A DNA stretch of 46,247 nt, taken from contig CAZVGZ010000029.1 of the NCBI GenBank assembly GCA_964627605.1, positions 1 to 46,247 on the forward strand, read 5' to 3'. The notes beneath the pieces were generated by a model, which was not told the DNA's origin, searched no databases, and saw only the letters and a program-made list of their open reading frames with translations. The first letter of the stretch is position 1. Each line of letters opens with the position of its first letter. This document shows positions 7,906 to 16,406 of the stretch, in pieces. A program made the translations under genes and the position numbers. The stretch comes from CAZVGZ01 sp964627605 (GTDB lineage: Bacteria > Latescibacterota > MWCZ01 > CAZVGZ01).

Positions 7906-8631
7906 ATGTTCCCTTCAAAGATTCGCAACCGCCCACAGCTCTGGTTATCGACCATAATCCTTCTTTCGTTGACCGGACTCTCCAAAAGCGCTGACGTCAA
8001 ACTCAAAGCCCAGTTTCACACGTCAGTCTCCGTCCGCACCCCGAACGTCAAAGAGCGACCAGTCGTTAGAACCATTGCGGACCGAGACACCACCGTCATG
8101 GTCAAAAACCCCTTCGACTACGAGTTGGCGGTGGGCGTCAGGGGAGGGGCTGGCGGGTGGGCGTTTGTCATGGACTATCAGTTTGAACGTCAGAACTCGT
8201 TTCACTTCATAAACCAGGAATATGCGCTCTCCCACGATTGGACCCATTTCAAGCTTGGCGGGCGAATGCGCGATATTGAAGAGGACAAACTTTACTACGC
8301 AAACTTCTATTTTGAGGCAAAGGTGTATGGATGGGTCGGCGTGGGTGTCGAACGAGCGTACTACTCCCCCTGGCTCGAAGATGGCGCCACGATGGGCCGC
8401 TTTTCGCTTGTGAAAAACCAGTTTAAGGTGTATGGCGCTCAGTTCCACGTGACGGCAACACACAGTTTCAACCCAAGCCAAAATAGGACGCTAGCCAGAG
8501 CAGAGATCAGGAATTTTGAGTTTGGCCGAATAGGCGTAGTGCCGTTTTACCAGATCGAGCGAGTTGACCGCAAAAACCAACCACCGGTGAGGTCGTTTCG
8601 TGGTAAAATCCGCCTGACTATAGACTTATGA
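7906..8631 (+). CDS. Probable outer-membrane beta-barrel protein, unrecognised family
   Basis: 241 residues. The N-terminus has basic residues, a hydrophobic segment (LWLSTIILLSLTGLS) and a likely cleavage near KSA/D, so it is exported. The rest alternates polar and hydrophobic/aromatic residues in strands (for example YELAVGVRGGAGGWAFVMDYQF, here read as separate 9-10 residue strands) and ends KIRLTIDL, like a closing barrel strand. Size and pattern suit a 10-12-stranded barrel. I do not recognise a family or substrate. The reading frame is undamaged, unlike the other barrel in this window. Confidence 0.65.
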   Translation: MFPSKIRNRPQLWLSTIILLSLTGLSKSADVKLKAQFHTSVSVRTPNVKERPVVRTIADRDTTVMVKNPFDYELAVGVRGGAGGWAFVMDYQFERQNSFHFINQEYALSHDWTHFKLGGRMRDIEEDKLYYANFYFEAKVYGWVGVGVERAYYSPWLEDGATMGRFSLVKNQFKVYGAQFHVTATHSFNPSQNRTLARAEIRNFEFGRIGVVPFYQIERVDRKNQPPVRSFRGKIRLTIDL

Positions 8632-8681
8632 TTCTTGCCGATCCACCGTGTTTGGTCGTAGGGTGCCAGCACCGAAGCTGA

Positions 8682-8711
8682 TTGTAAAGGCCGATCTTAC
8701 TGTTCTATACC
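8682..8711 (+). promoter_or_regulatory. Weak sigma-70-type promoter candidate before the aldehyde dehydrogenase
   Basis: TTGTAA (8682-8687), 18-base spacer, TATACC (8706-8711). The position, about 20 bases before the ATG at 8732, would suit the start of the 8.7-12.9 kb catabolic set. Confidence 0.3.
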
Positions 8712-8731
8712 CAAATATCCAGGCTTAACTG

Positions 8732-10168
8732 ATGGCTGTTGACTATCCCTTTTTGTGCGCCGGGCAGTGGCGTAATGGGTTGCTGACGGAGCCGAGTACC
8801 AATCCATACACCGGTGAAATCGTTGCGTCGGCATCTCAAGCAAGCGCAGAGGATGTTGACGATGCAACAGCGGCGGCTGTGGAGGCTTTCAAAGTCACAC
8901 GAAAGCAGTCCGCGTTCGAGCGATCGTCCATCTTGATGCGAGTCGCTGAAGGTCTTGGTAGGGAGAGAGAGCAACTTGCCCGGCTTATGGTTTCAGACAT
9001 CGGTAAGCCGATTAGATTTTGCCGTTCAGAGGTCGACCGCAGCGTGCAGACTTTCACCTGGGCGGCTGAGGAGTCCAAACGTTTTGGCGGCGAATACATG
9101 CCGCTTGATGCCATCGCGCAGTCGGTTGGTTATCACTCCATCACCCGAAGGTTTCCACTGGGGCCCATCGCTGGAGTGTGTCCATTTAATTTTCCCATTA
9201 ATCTTGCCGCCCACAAATTCGCTCCAGCGATCGCCACCGGCAACACCATTGTACTCAAGCCTCCACCACAGGGCCCGCTGTGCACTTTGGAGCTGGCAAG
9301 GATCGTTGAAGAAGCGGGCGTGGAGCCAGGATCGGTCAGCGTGTTGCCTTGCGCTGTGGATGTGGCTGGGGGTTTGGTGGCCGACGAGCGGTATAAACTC
9401 CTGAGTTTCACAGGCTCGCCCGAAGTCGGGTTTGCCCTCAAATCCGAAGCGGGGAAAAAGCATGTCGTGTTGGAGCTAGGTGGAAACGCCGGGGCGATAG
9501 TGCACGATGACGCGGATATTGAGTGGGCTGCTAAACGTTTGGCACTCGGAGCGTTCGCCAATGCTGGTCAGGTGTGCATATCGGTCCAGCGTATTTATGT
9601 TCATCGCCCGATATTTGAGCGTTTCACTGCGATGTTCCTCGAACAGACAGGGCTTCTCAAGACCGGCGATCCAGAGGATGACGAAACTGTGGTGGGGCCG
9701 CTCATAGACGATAGTGCGGCGTTTAGAATCAAGGAGTGGATCAAAGAAGCCGAGGCTGGTGGTGCCAAAACGCTTGCCGGGGGAGAGTGGATAGGTCCAA
9801 GGACGCTCACACCGACGGTTTTCACCGACGCCGACCCCGATCTGAAAATCGTATGTGAGGAAGTTTTCGGACCGGTTGTGATTCTGGATTCCTACGACAT
9901 ATTCTCCGATGCTATAGATGCGGTCAACGACAGCAGATACGGGCTTCAGGCCGGTGTGTTTACGAAAAACATCGACAACATATGGCAGGCGTTCAACCAC
10001 CTCGATATGGGTGCGGTGATTGTGAACGACTACCCGACATTTAGGGTGGATCAGATGCCCTACGGCGGGGTCAAAGACTCCGGACGTGGCAAGGAAGGAG
10101 TCCGGTACGCTATGGATTCGATGACAGAGGAGCGGTTGGTAGTTTTTAGAACATCCGACGCTGGGTGA
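8732..10168 (+). CDS. NAD(P)-dependent aldehyde dehydrogenase
   Basis: 478 residues, normal length. Seen: CPFNFPINL (oxyanion Asn), FTGSPEVG, LELGGNAG (general-base Glu) and NAGQVCISVQR (nucleophile Cys), the full catalytic set of the superfamily. It oxidises an aldehyde to an acid in the cytosol. The wording NAGQVCISVQRIYV is typical of lactaldehyde/GapN-like and phosphonoacetaldehyde-type clades, but the substrate cannot be fixed. The genes that follow on the same strand (Gfo/Idh/MocA, cupin, MDR dehydrogenase) suggest a sugar or polyol oxidation route; that is inference from context. Confidence 0.92.
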   Translation: MAVDYPFLCAGQWRNGLLTEPSTNPYTGEIVASASQASAEDVDDATAAAVEAFKVTRKQSAFERSSILMRVAEGLGREREQLARLMVSDIGKPIRFCRSEVDRSVQTFTWAAEESKRFGGEYMPLDAIAQSVGYHSITRRFPLGPIAGVCPFNFPINLAAHKFAPAIATGNTIVLKPPPQGPLCTLELARIVEEAGVEPGSVSVLPCAVDVAGGLVADERYKLLSFTGSPEVGFALKSEAGKKHVVLELGGNAGAIVHDDADIEWAAKRLALGAFANAGQVCISVQRIYVHRPIFERFTAMFLEQTGLLKTGDPEDDETVVGPLIDDSAAFRIKEWIKEAEAGGAKTLAGGEWIGPRTLTPTVFTDADPDLKIVCEEVFGPVVILDSYDIFSDAIDAVNDSRYGLQAGVFTKNIDNIWQAFNHLDMGAVIVNDYPTFRVDQMPYGGVKDSGRGKEGVRYAMDSMTEERLVVFRTSDAG

Positions 10169-10260
10169 TTTTGGAGTGTAGGGGTAAGAGATATTTGGTT
10201 ACAAGGAGCGGAAAAACACGAAGTGTTCGCCAATTACACCACTCAACTAGGGAGCAGACC

Positions 10261-11262
10261 ATGTCACTCAAAGTCGCCGTCATCGGGATGCGCGGCATCG
10301 GCAACCAACACGCCGGGGCTTACGTAGCCCATGCAGGTGCAGATCTGGTCGGTGTTTGCGACATCGATAAAAAACTGGCCGACGAGTCTTCGGCGATCAA
10401 CGACGCAAAAGCCTACTACAGTGTCGCCGAACTGCTCGATGCAGAGGAACTGGACGCGGTCAGCGTGACCACCGGCGGCGTCGAGAACGGTCGCGACCAC
10501 TACGAACCGACGATGGAGTGTTTGGAGGCCGGAGTCAGTGTCCTCTCAGAGAAGCCGCTATGTAACGAGATTAAGCTGGCTAGAGAGATGTTGGCCAAAG
10601 CGCGGGAAAAAGGTCTCTACCTGGGTACGAATCTCAACCACCGTTTCGTTCCGCCTGCCGAAAAAGCCAAACAGTGGGTTTTGGACGGTAAGATAGGCAA
10701 ACCGCTTCTGCTCAATATGACGCTCTGGATTAACAACCCGAATGAGACGTCGCCCTGGTTCCATCTAAGAGCGCTTCATCCTCATTCCATCGACATCATG
10801 CGCTATTTCTGTGGTGATGTTACACACGTACAGGCCTTCGCCACCAAAGCGCCAGGCCGGACTATCTGGTCGACCGCGTCGGTCAACATGCAGTTCGCCG
10901 ACGGCGCTGTGGGACATCTCACCGGATCGTACGACATGAAAGGACCGCACCCCATCGAACGGTGCGAGCTGCTTGGTGACGGCGGCCGATTCGTGCTAGA
11001 CAACGTATTCGAGGAGCTGACATTCTACCCTGGCGACTCTGATGAGCTGACTGTGATCCGCAACAGCATCATGGGGGGTATGTCGGGGTTTGGAGCGACT
11101 TTTACCAGCCGCATCCATCGCTGGGTTGACCAGATCACAGAAGGGCTCGACCCGGAAGAGATAGACGCATCTGGCGCTGACGGATTGGCTGTGCAGGAGA
11201 TCATTGAGGCTGCGATCAAATCTATTGAAGAGAGCAGCGTCGTGGAGATGCCTAAAGTCTAG
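10261..11262 (+). CDS. Gfo/Idh/MocA-family oxidoreductase
   Basis: 333 residues. The Rossmann domain starts at once (VAVIGMRGIGNQHAGAY) and is followed by VCDIDKK and the family hallmark SEKPLCNE (about residue 98). The second half contains HPHSIDIMRYF, equivalent to the catalytic His region of myo-inositol/glucose dehydrogenases. These enzymes oxidise or reduce a sugar or inositol hydroxyl with NAD(P). AGGGAG at 10249-10254 fixes the ATG at 10261. It is 92 bases after the aldehyde dehydrogenase and is closed by the terminator at 11295, so these two may form one transcript. Confidence 0.9.
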   Translation: MSLKVAVIGMRGIGNQHAGAYVAHAGADLVGVCDIDKKLADESSAINDAKAYYSVAELLDAEELDAVSVTTGGVENGRDHYEPTMECLEAGVSVLSEKPLCNEIKLAREMLAKAREKGLYLGTNLNHRFVPPAEKAKQWVLDGKIGKPLLLNMTLWINNPNETSPWFHLRALHPHSIDIMRYFCGDVTHVQAFATKAPGRTIWSTASVNMQFADGAVGHLTGSYDMKGPHPIERCELLGDGGRFVLDNVFEELTFYPGDSDELTVIRNSIMGGMSGFGATFTSRIHRWVDQITEGLDPEEIDASGADGLAVQEIIEAAIKSIEESSVVEMPKV

Positions 11263-11294
11263 GCTTCTGCGTATCAAACGAACACGAGAGATTT

Positions 11295-11333
11295 GGGGGT
11301 GCCTCAATAGATGTAGGCACCCCCTGTTTCTTT
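11295..11333 (+). terminator. Rho-independent terminator after the Gfo/Idh/MocA gene
   Basis: GGGGGTGCCT (11295-11304) and AGGCACCCCC (11315-11324) pair perfectly over 10 bp around a 10-base loop, followed by TGTTTCTTT. It lies 32 bases after the stop codon. This is the clearest terminator stem in the window. Confidence 0.88.
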
Positions 11334-11455
11334 GCGGCCTCGAAGGCGGGGCGATTCTCTATACAGCGAGTCGCGGGCTTGACGCACACGCAAATTCCCG
11401 CGAACATTGCCCGTAGCATCTCACTTGCCACCAACTCTGCGACGGGAACCGGACA

Positions 11456-11590
11456 ATGTTCGAAAAACTCTCCCTGCACCTATACCTATATCGCGACATC
11501 TGCAACGTCTACGTCATCACCAGCGCCATGCCTACTACGAGGCCTAAGGAGATACTTCAATGCCGGTCTTCAAAAAACCAGATCCGCTAA
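11456..11590 (+). pseudogene. N-terminal remnant of a metallo-beta-lactamase-fold hydrolase
   Basis: A 44-codon frame starting at the ATG at 11456 begins FEKLSLHLYLYRDICNVYVI, the pattern that opens many MBL-fold proteins (first strand, then D-x-CNVYVI before the missing 'dG..aLIDfG'). After that the match stops at ITSAMPTTR and the frame runs into the cupin gene and ends at 11590. The metal-binding HxHxDH part is absent. The simplest reading is a deletion that removed most of the gene and brought the cupin close. This rests on a 20-residue resemblance, so confidence is moderate. Confidence 0.4.
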
Positions 11591-11910
11591 AATTCACTGT
11601 GGATACCCCGGTGGAAAAGCATTACCACGACCATGATGAGACTTGGGTTATCACACACGGCAGAGTCGCCGCCTACATGGTCGACACCGATGGTAGCCGC
11701 CAGGAGTTCGAGCTTGAGGAGGGAGACATCTGGATGATTGAGACAGGTGTGGAGCACGGATGCGAGATTCTCACGGGCGAAGCAGGGATTTTTCCGTTCG
11801 CTGGCACAATTCCCGATGGCTCACACGAGCCAGGTCATTACTATATGGAGGACGACGGCTACATTCCCAGCCTGAAAGTCGTAAAAATCCCAACGGACCG
11901 CTACGCCTGA
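11560..11910 (+). CDS. Cupin-domain protein
   Basis: 116 residues of a single small beta-barrel. Seen: cupin motif 1 as EKHYHDHDETWVITHGRV (HxH...E...G) and motif 2 as GDIWMIETGVEHGCEI (G...P-like turn, then His), which give a plausible metal site. AAGGAG at 11547-11552 supports the ATG. Small cupins of this kind isomerise or bind sugars, or sense small molecules. Flanked by Gfo/Idh/MocA and an MDR dehydrogenase, a sugar isomerase or epimerase-like role is reasonable but not shown. Confidence 0.82.
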   Translation: MPVFKKPDPLKFTVDTPVEKHYHDHDETWVITHGRVAAYMVDTDGSRQEFELEEGDIWMIETGVEHGCEILTGEAGIFPFAGTIPDGSHEPGHYYMEDDGYIPSLKVVKIPTDRYA

Positions 11911-11961
11911 CACCAGCAACCCGCCTTCACTCTCCAATCCAAGACAAAGGACAACACGTCA

Positions 11962-12933
11962 ATGCGTCCTCTCTACGTCGAGTACCCCGCCCAAGGGCAG
12001 ATGCGACTGGTTGACCTTCAACCACCGCCAGACAATGTCGGCCCACATGAGATACTCATTCACACCAGATACTCAGGGATCACAAACGGGACCGAACGGC
12101 ACGCACTTGTAGGTGAACACGGCTTCACCATATATCCCAACGGGCACGGGTACCAGTGCGTCGGCGACATAGTGATGGTGGGCGATGAGGTATCTACTTT
12201 CAAGGTGGGTCAGACTGTGTTTTTCGGACGCTACGTCGGACACCGGGGATACCACGTAGTAAACCTTGCCGGTGGAGGCTCCCCTCTAATCGTCCCATTG
12301 CCAGACGGGATCGACCTTCAACAGTGCGCGCTACTGGGTGTTGCAGGTGTGGGAATGCGCCATGTGCGCAGATGCCGAATCGGAGTGGGGCAGAACGTCT
12401 GGGTAATCGGCGCGGGGCTGATAGGCACATTTGTCGCGCAGGGAGCGCGCATTGCTGGTGCGCGGGTGACAGTTTCGGACGTAAACCGTTCACGGCTGGA
12501 TCTGGCAACCACAGTGAGGGCAGATCAGGTCGTTGACGCCACAGACGAAGACGTTTGGGACCAGCTAACGAACGCAGGCCCGTTTAACGTGATAGTGGAT
12601 GCAGCGGGAATGCCCGATGTAATAATGGAAGTGGCCCGCCACCAGGACGTTTTCGCGGTGGATCATCCTGTCATTGGTCTCGTTGCAGTCAGAGGCGAAA
12701 CGACATTCCCCTGGGGCCTGTTCCACGGTGCCAGGGAAGGCTCGATAGAAGTGTCGTGCCACTTCTCCGAATCCGATATCGAAGCGGTCATTCAAGGGAT
12801 AGTGCTCGGAACAATCCACGTCGATCCGCTAATCACTCACCACGTGCCGATCACTTACGCCGCTGATATCTACGAGTTACTAAGAGACCGCCCCGGCGAG
12901 CTTCTCGGTGTTGTTTTTGACTGGAGCGACTGA
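11962..12933 (+). CDS. MDR (zinc-type alcohol dehydrogenase superfamily) oxidoreductase lacking usual catalytic-zinc ligands
   Basis: 323 residues. Seen: N-terminal GroES-like domain, then a Rossmann domain with VWVIGAGLIGTFVAQ (about 143-157) and VTVSDVNRSRL. In zinc alcohol dehydrogenases the first zinc ligand is a Cys followed by a GHE motif. Here those places read YSGITNGTE and GHGYQCVG, so the Cys and the Glu are missing. It therefore resembles the zinc-independent or BchC/threonine-dehydrogenase-like branch. AAGGACA precedes the ATG. It follows the cupin by 51 bases, so probably shares its transcript. Confidence 0.85.
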   Translation: MRPLYVEYPAQGQMRLVDLQPPPDNVGPHEILIHTRYSGITNGTERHALVGEHGFTIYPNGHGYQCVGDIVMVGDEVSTFKVGQTVFFGRYVGHRGYHVVNLAGGGSPLIVPLPDGIDLQQCALLGVAGVGMRHVRRCRIGVGQNVWVIGAGLIGTFVAQGARIAGARVTVSDVNRSRLDLATTVRADQVVDATDEDVWDQLTNAGPFNVIVDAAGMPDVIMEVARHQDVFAVDHPVIGLVAVRGETTFPWGLFHGAREGSIEVSCHFSESDIEAVIQGIVLGTIHVDPLITHHVPITYAADIYELLRDRPGELLGVVFDWSD

Positions 12934-13003
12934 AACTGCTTTCGTCAAGGAAGGTCGGAGTGTTCGACAGGAAAGCTTACTCCACAGAACGGGAAGGTGG
13001 GCA

Positions 13004-13513
13004 ATGAATTGGGCAGGGATGGGTCGTTTACGGTTAACAGTTCTTCTGATGGCGACCGTTGTCGGGTGTGGAATGGTGCAGCGCTCAGGGGACAGATACG
13101 TGATCACTAGTGCAGAGTTCGATCCGGAGGTGATCCGTCTGGGCAAATCGGGCGACAACTGGTGCATGATTTGGGCGGCGGACGGCGACATCTACACGTC
13201 GATGGACGATGGGTTGGGCTGGAAACCCTACGATGTGCGAAAAGAGTTTTTCAACAACAAGATCTACCGCATCAGCGGAGGTCCCGACGCCGCGATCGAC
13301 CACGAGCAGCTAGCGAGAATTACCGATGGTATGTCTGGGGCAGACATCGCCAACATCTGCCGACAGGCCGGGCTGGTGTGCATCAAGGATGCCGTCGCCA
13401 ACAGCCTGCCAATAGCTGAGACGCAGATCAAGCAGGAGCACCTTCTGTCCGCCTATGACCAATGTACGAATGGGCTTCGTACAGTTCCGGCCAGCTACTC
13501 CGCTGCCGATTGA
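13004..13513 (+). pseudogene. Chimera: lipoprotein N-terminus fused to AAA+ ATPase C-terminal lid
   Basis: One open frame, two unrelated parts. Residues 1-24 are a lipoprotein signal (LTVLLMATVVGCG). Residues 30-90 (VIRLGKSGDNWCMIWAADGDIYTSMDDGLGW) match the start of secreted DUF4185/BNR-like proteins, in which a propeller should follow. Instead, from about residue 95, it reads EQLARITDGMSGADIANICRQAG, the lid helix bundle of FtsH/VCP-type AAA+ ATPases with its SGADI motif, and ends soon after. The AAA core (Walker A and B) is absent. An export signal on an AAA lid makes no functional sense, so a deletion that joined two genes is the best explanation. The ATG follows GGGAAGGTGG. Confidence 0.65.
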
Positions 13514-13601
13514 TACTGGTTTCCCACCCGTCGTCGCATCCATGTATAGCGAGAGACGAGTTGATGTTTGAAGACACCCCCCGAGGTTTTGGACCGTCCT
13601 T

Positions 13602-14657
13602 ATGAATGATTTTGTCCAACGACTTGGCAGTGTCGGCGCGGTGTGGAGTGAGTACCAAGGTGTGCCGATTCCGACCTCCTTTGGTGATGTAATCGAGGAG
13701 TACCGGGCCGCGCGCAGCACGAGCGCACTTTTTGCGTTGCCGCATATTGAGGTGGTCGAAGCGACAGGGGACGACCAGGTTGAGTTCCTTCACGTGATGG
13801 TGACGAATGACATCTCGGCGCTTTCGAACGTGCAGGGCACCTATTCGACGCTGCTGACTGATAAAGGCAAGATGGTCGCAGATTTTGTTGTCATCTCGCT
13901 TGATGAAACGATGTGGCTTATCACGGATAGCGCAAGGGCTCCAGCGCTGATCGAACACCTTGATCGGTATATCATAGCTGATGATGTAGAGCTTGAGCGG
14001 CTTGAACTGGTAGTGCTGTCGCTTCAGGGGCCCAAAGCAGGCGAGATAGTGAGTGGTGCAGCAGGCGGGTTGGTCCCGCCCAAAAGACCGTTCGACCACG
14101 CGGCCCTTGAGATAGGAGGCCAACAGATCACCGTGGTGGCTAATGACCGCACCTGTCTGGGTGGATATGATCTACTGATGAGCGCAGACAGCGCAGAGGC
14201 GGTTTGGGAGCTGCTCACCACTGGCGATGGGGTCTGTCCAGCAGGGATGGATGCGCTCAATATACTGCGGACCGAGGCGGGAACCCCCTGGTTCGGTGTG
14301 GATATGACTGAGAAGACCATCCCGCTTGAAGCAGGGCTGGTGAACGCTATCAGCACCTCAAAGGGCTGTTATCTTGGGCAGGAAACGATCGTTCGTATTC
14401 TCCACCAGGGCCACGTCAACCGCAAACTAGTTGGCCTCCTCCCTGACACCCCCGACCCACCGCCGTTAGGCACCGAGATACTTTACAACAACAAGACAAC
14501 CGGTACAATCACCAGCAGTGTCTTCTCGCCGTCACTTGACCGCCCAATCGCCCTAGCCACCGTCCGTCGCTCAGCGAGCGAGCCTGGGACGGTCGTAGCA
14601 CTCTCGACTGGAGAAACTGCCACTGCTACAGTCGCTGGATTACCGTTCGACTTGTAG
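13602..14657 (+). CDS. YgfZ/GcvT-like folate-binding protein
   Basis: 351 residues. The diagnostic motif of YgfZ, KGCYLGQE (about 262-269), is present, preceded by AGTPWFGVDMTEKTIPLEAGL. The fold is that of aminomethyltransferase (GcvT), with a folate site. YgfZ helps repair or assemble iron-sulfur clusters such as that of MiaB. Some GcvT-like demethylases share parts of this pattern, but the KGCYxGQE Cys argues for YgfZ. No gcvH or gcvP is nearby. glyA, another one-carbon folate gene, is 24 kb away. Confidence 0.85.
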   Translation: MNDFVQRLGSVGAVWSEYQGVPIPTSFGDVIEEYRAARSTSALFALPHIEVVEATGDDQVEFLHVMVTNDISALSNVQGTYSTLLTDKGKMVADFVVISLDETMWLITDSARAPALIEHLDRYIIADDVELERLELVVLSLQGPKAGEIVSGAAGGLVPPKRPFDHAALEIGGQQITVVANDRTCLGGYDLLMSADSAEAVWELLTTGDGVCPAGMDALNILRTEAGTPWFGVDMTEKTIPLEAGLVNAISTSKGCYLGQETIVRILHQGHVNRKLVGLLPDTPDPPPLGTEILYNNKTTGTITSSVFSPSLDRPIALATVRRSASEPGTVVALSTGETATATVAGLPFDL

Positions 14658-15082
14658 AACTAACGCCAAATAGCTATCCGACGAAGTTGGAGGCTTGATT
14701 GGTCGCGTGTTGGCCTTGGGGCCGTCTTGAGGCACCTCGCCAGTCTGCGAGAGCCTTCCAGACGAGACGGATTCGCCCAGGAGTTCGAACGCGAACTTGA
14801 GGCCGCGCCAGTCGTGGTAAAGGAGTTGGCTTTTAATTGGATTTCGACAACTTTCCGCATCATCGGCACAAATTTCCGTCTCACAACTGGCACCCTGAGT
14901 GTCATTGGTTGGTGCTACAAAGAGTGCCAACGCTATAGGAATCTGTTTTCCTTGTGAGGCGACTGGTTCACCAGTGGCGATCGGGGCCGACTCCTCCGGG
15001 ATGCAGGGATGTCTTATGGCGACCTCTCCCGCTGGTCGCATCTGGGGTCATTTCCTCCCGGTTAGGTTGCTGCGACGTAACT
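14658..15082. other. Gap without a recognised gene
   Basis: About 425 bases between two convergent genes. A minus-strand frame (15041-14640, 133 codons) has some protein-like character, with HDWRGLKFAFELLGE and several Cys, but no motif I recognise, and it overlaps the end of the YgfZ-like gene. It may be a decayed gene or chance. No terminator or RNA gene was seen. Confidence 0.4.
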
Positions 15083-16348
15083 TCAACTTTGCGCTAACGG
15101 ATACCCCCGCGCCGACTTTGCGGCTTCGTACATGGCTATGATGTTTGCAGGCGGTACTCCGGCCTGGATGTTGTGGACCTGATTGAAGACATAGCCGCCA
15201 CCGGGGCCGAAAATCTCGATTCGCTCTTTGGCCATCGCTGCCACCTCGTCAGGCGTGCCGTCCACTAAGACCGACTGGGTCTCAATCCCACCGCCCCAGA
15301 ACGTAAGCTTGTCACCGTACTCGTCATTGAGCTCCTTGGGGTCCATGTCGGCGGCTGCAGTCTGCACAGGGTTGAGCAGTTCTACCCCTTCGTCTATCAG
15401 ATCAGGGATCAACGACCTGATAGATCCACACGAATGGAGAAAAATCGCGACTTGTGGCGCTGCTGATTTCGCGGCCTGATAGATTGCCTTGTGGGCCGGG
15501 TGGATCAGGTCGTGGTAGAGCTGCGGCGACATCTGAGGGCCGTCCTGCGTTCCCAAATCGTCGCCCATCTGGACGACTTGGATGTAGTCACCCAACGCCG
15601 CCATAAACACTTTGGCGTTGTGGACGTGCGCTTCGGTCAGTCGACCGATAATCTCTTCTGCAAGCGGTCGATCGCCGGCCATGTCCATCATAAACTGGCC
15701 CCAACCACGAAGCCCCTGACCCGATTCCAAAATTGACCCGCCAAATCCGGTCATCACCGCGTAATCGGTGTTGTCATGAAGCCATTTCGCTTTTTCAACT
15801 GTACCTGCAAGCGACTCCTCGGTCATCTTTCCAGGATGCCAATCTGCCAAATCTTCGATGGATTCGACGTCTTGCAGTTGGTGGTAGCCTTCCGGTCCGG
15901 CATCGAAATAGAGGCAACCCTTGGGCATCACACACCACAAGCGGCCGTCTGGATGGTTGCGATACCAACCACCCTCTCCGTCTGATTCTGGGTTGAACGA
16001 CGTTTCGCAAACACACTCTGAACCATCTGGCAGTGTCCACGGCTTCCATTCGCCGCCCCACTTCGCATCGTATTCCGCAGCGGCGTCAGGATCATCAACC
16101 GGTGCGATGCTGCGGCCCAAACCTATGATGTCAACTTCAAACATATCCAGCAACCACTTAGGCGGTTCGGCAAGCTGCTGGCCCCAATCGCACAACCGGG
16201 TCACGTCGTCGGTAACGCCGAGATGCTTTTTGAGTTCATTGAATGCCACAGCCATTATGCCCGTGGAACCCATCGCGCCAAAATCGATGGGCACCATGTC
16301 TGGTTCTTTGTGCGAGAATGCGGTGAGTACGCGTTCGCGTGATGTCAT
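15083..16348 (-). CDS. URO-D/MtaA-superfamily methyltransferase-like protein
   Basis: 421 residues. Starts TSRERVLTAFSHKEPDMVPIDFG, the standard opening of the uroporphyrinogen-decarboxylase-like superfamily, and contains VVQMGDDLGTQDGPQMSP, IFLHSCGSIRSLIPDLID and LNPVQTAAADMD. HSCG fits the zinc-site His-x-Cys of cobamide-dependent methyltransferases (MtaA/MtbA type) rather than true heme-pathway HemE, which also lacks the long inserts seen here. Likely role: methyl transfer or demethylation of a small substrate. GGGAG lies before the ATG at 16348; a TTG three bases earlier is also possible. No corrinoid-protein gene is in the window. Confidence 0.85.
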   Translation of the reverse strand: MTSRERVLTAFSHKEPDMVPIDFGAMGSTGIMAVAFNELKKHLGVTDDVTRLCDWGQQLAEPPKWLLDMFEVDIIGLGRSIAPVDDPDAAAEYDAKWGGEWKPWTLPDGSECVCETSFNPESDGEGGWYRNHPDGRLWCVMPKGCLYFDAGPEGYHQLQDVESIEDLADWHPGKMTEESLAGTVEKAKWLHDNTDYAVMTGFGGSILESGQGLRGWGQFMMDMAGDRPLAEEIIGRLTEAHVHNAKVFMAALGDYIQVVQMGDDLGTQDGPQMSPQLYHDLIHPAHKAIYQAAKSAAPQVAIFLHSCGSIRSLIPDLIDEGVELLNPVQTAAADMDPKELNDEYGDKLTFWGGGIETQSVLVDGTPDEVAAMAKERIEIFGPGGGYVFNQVHNIQAGVPPANIIAMYEAAKSARGYPLAQS

Positions 16349-16406
16349 CAATTATCTCCCGATGGTGGCGTTTTTGGTTGGCTCGCCAAAGATCGCGATT
16401 TGCCGG

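Noticed and set aside
13428..14123. Minus-strand 231-codon frame opposite the YgfZ-like gene
   Set aside because: Antisense shadow; the plus strand carries KGCYLGQE and a full-length family pattern.
14640..15041. Minus-strand 133-codon frame between the YgfZ-like and URO-D-like genes
   Set aside because: Overlaps the end of a clear gene and matches no motif I know; left as an unrecognised gap.
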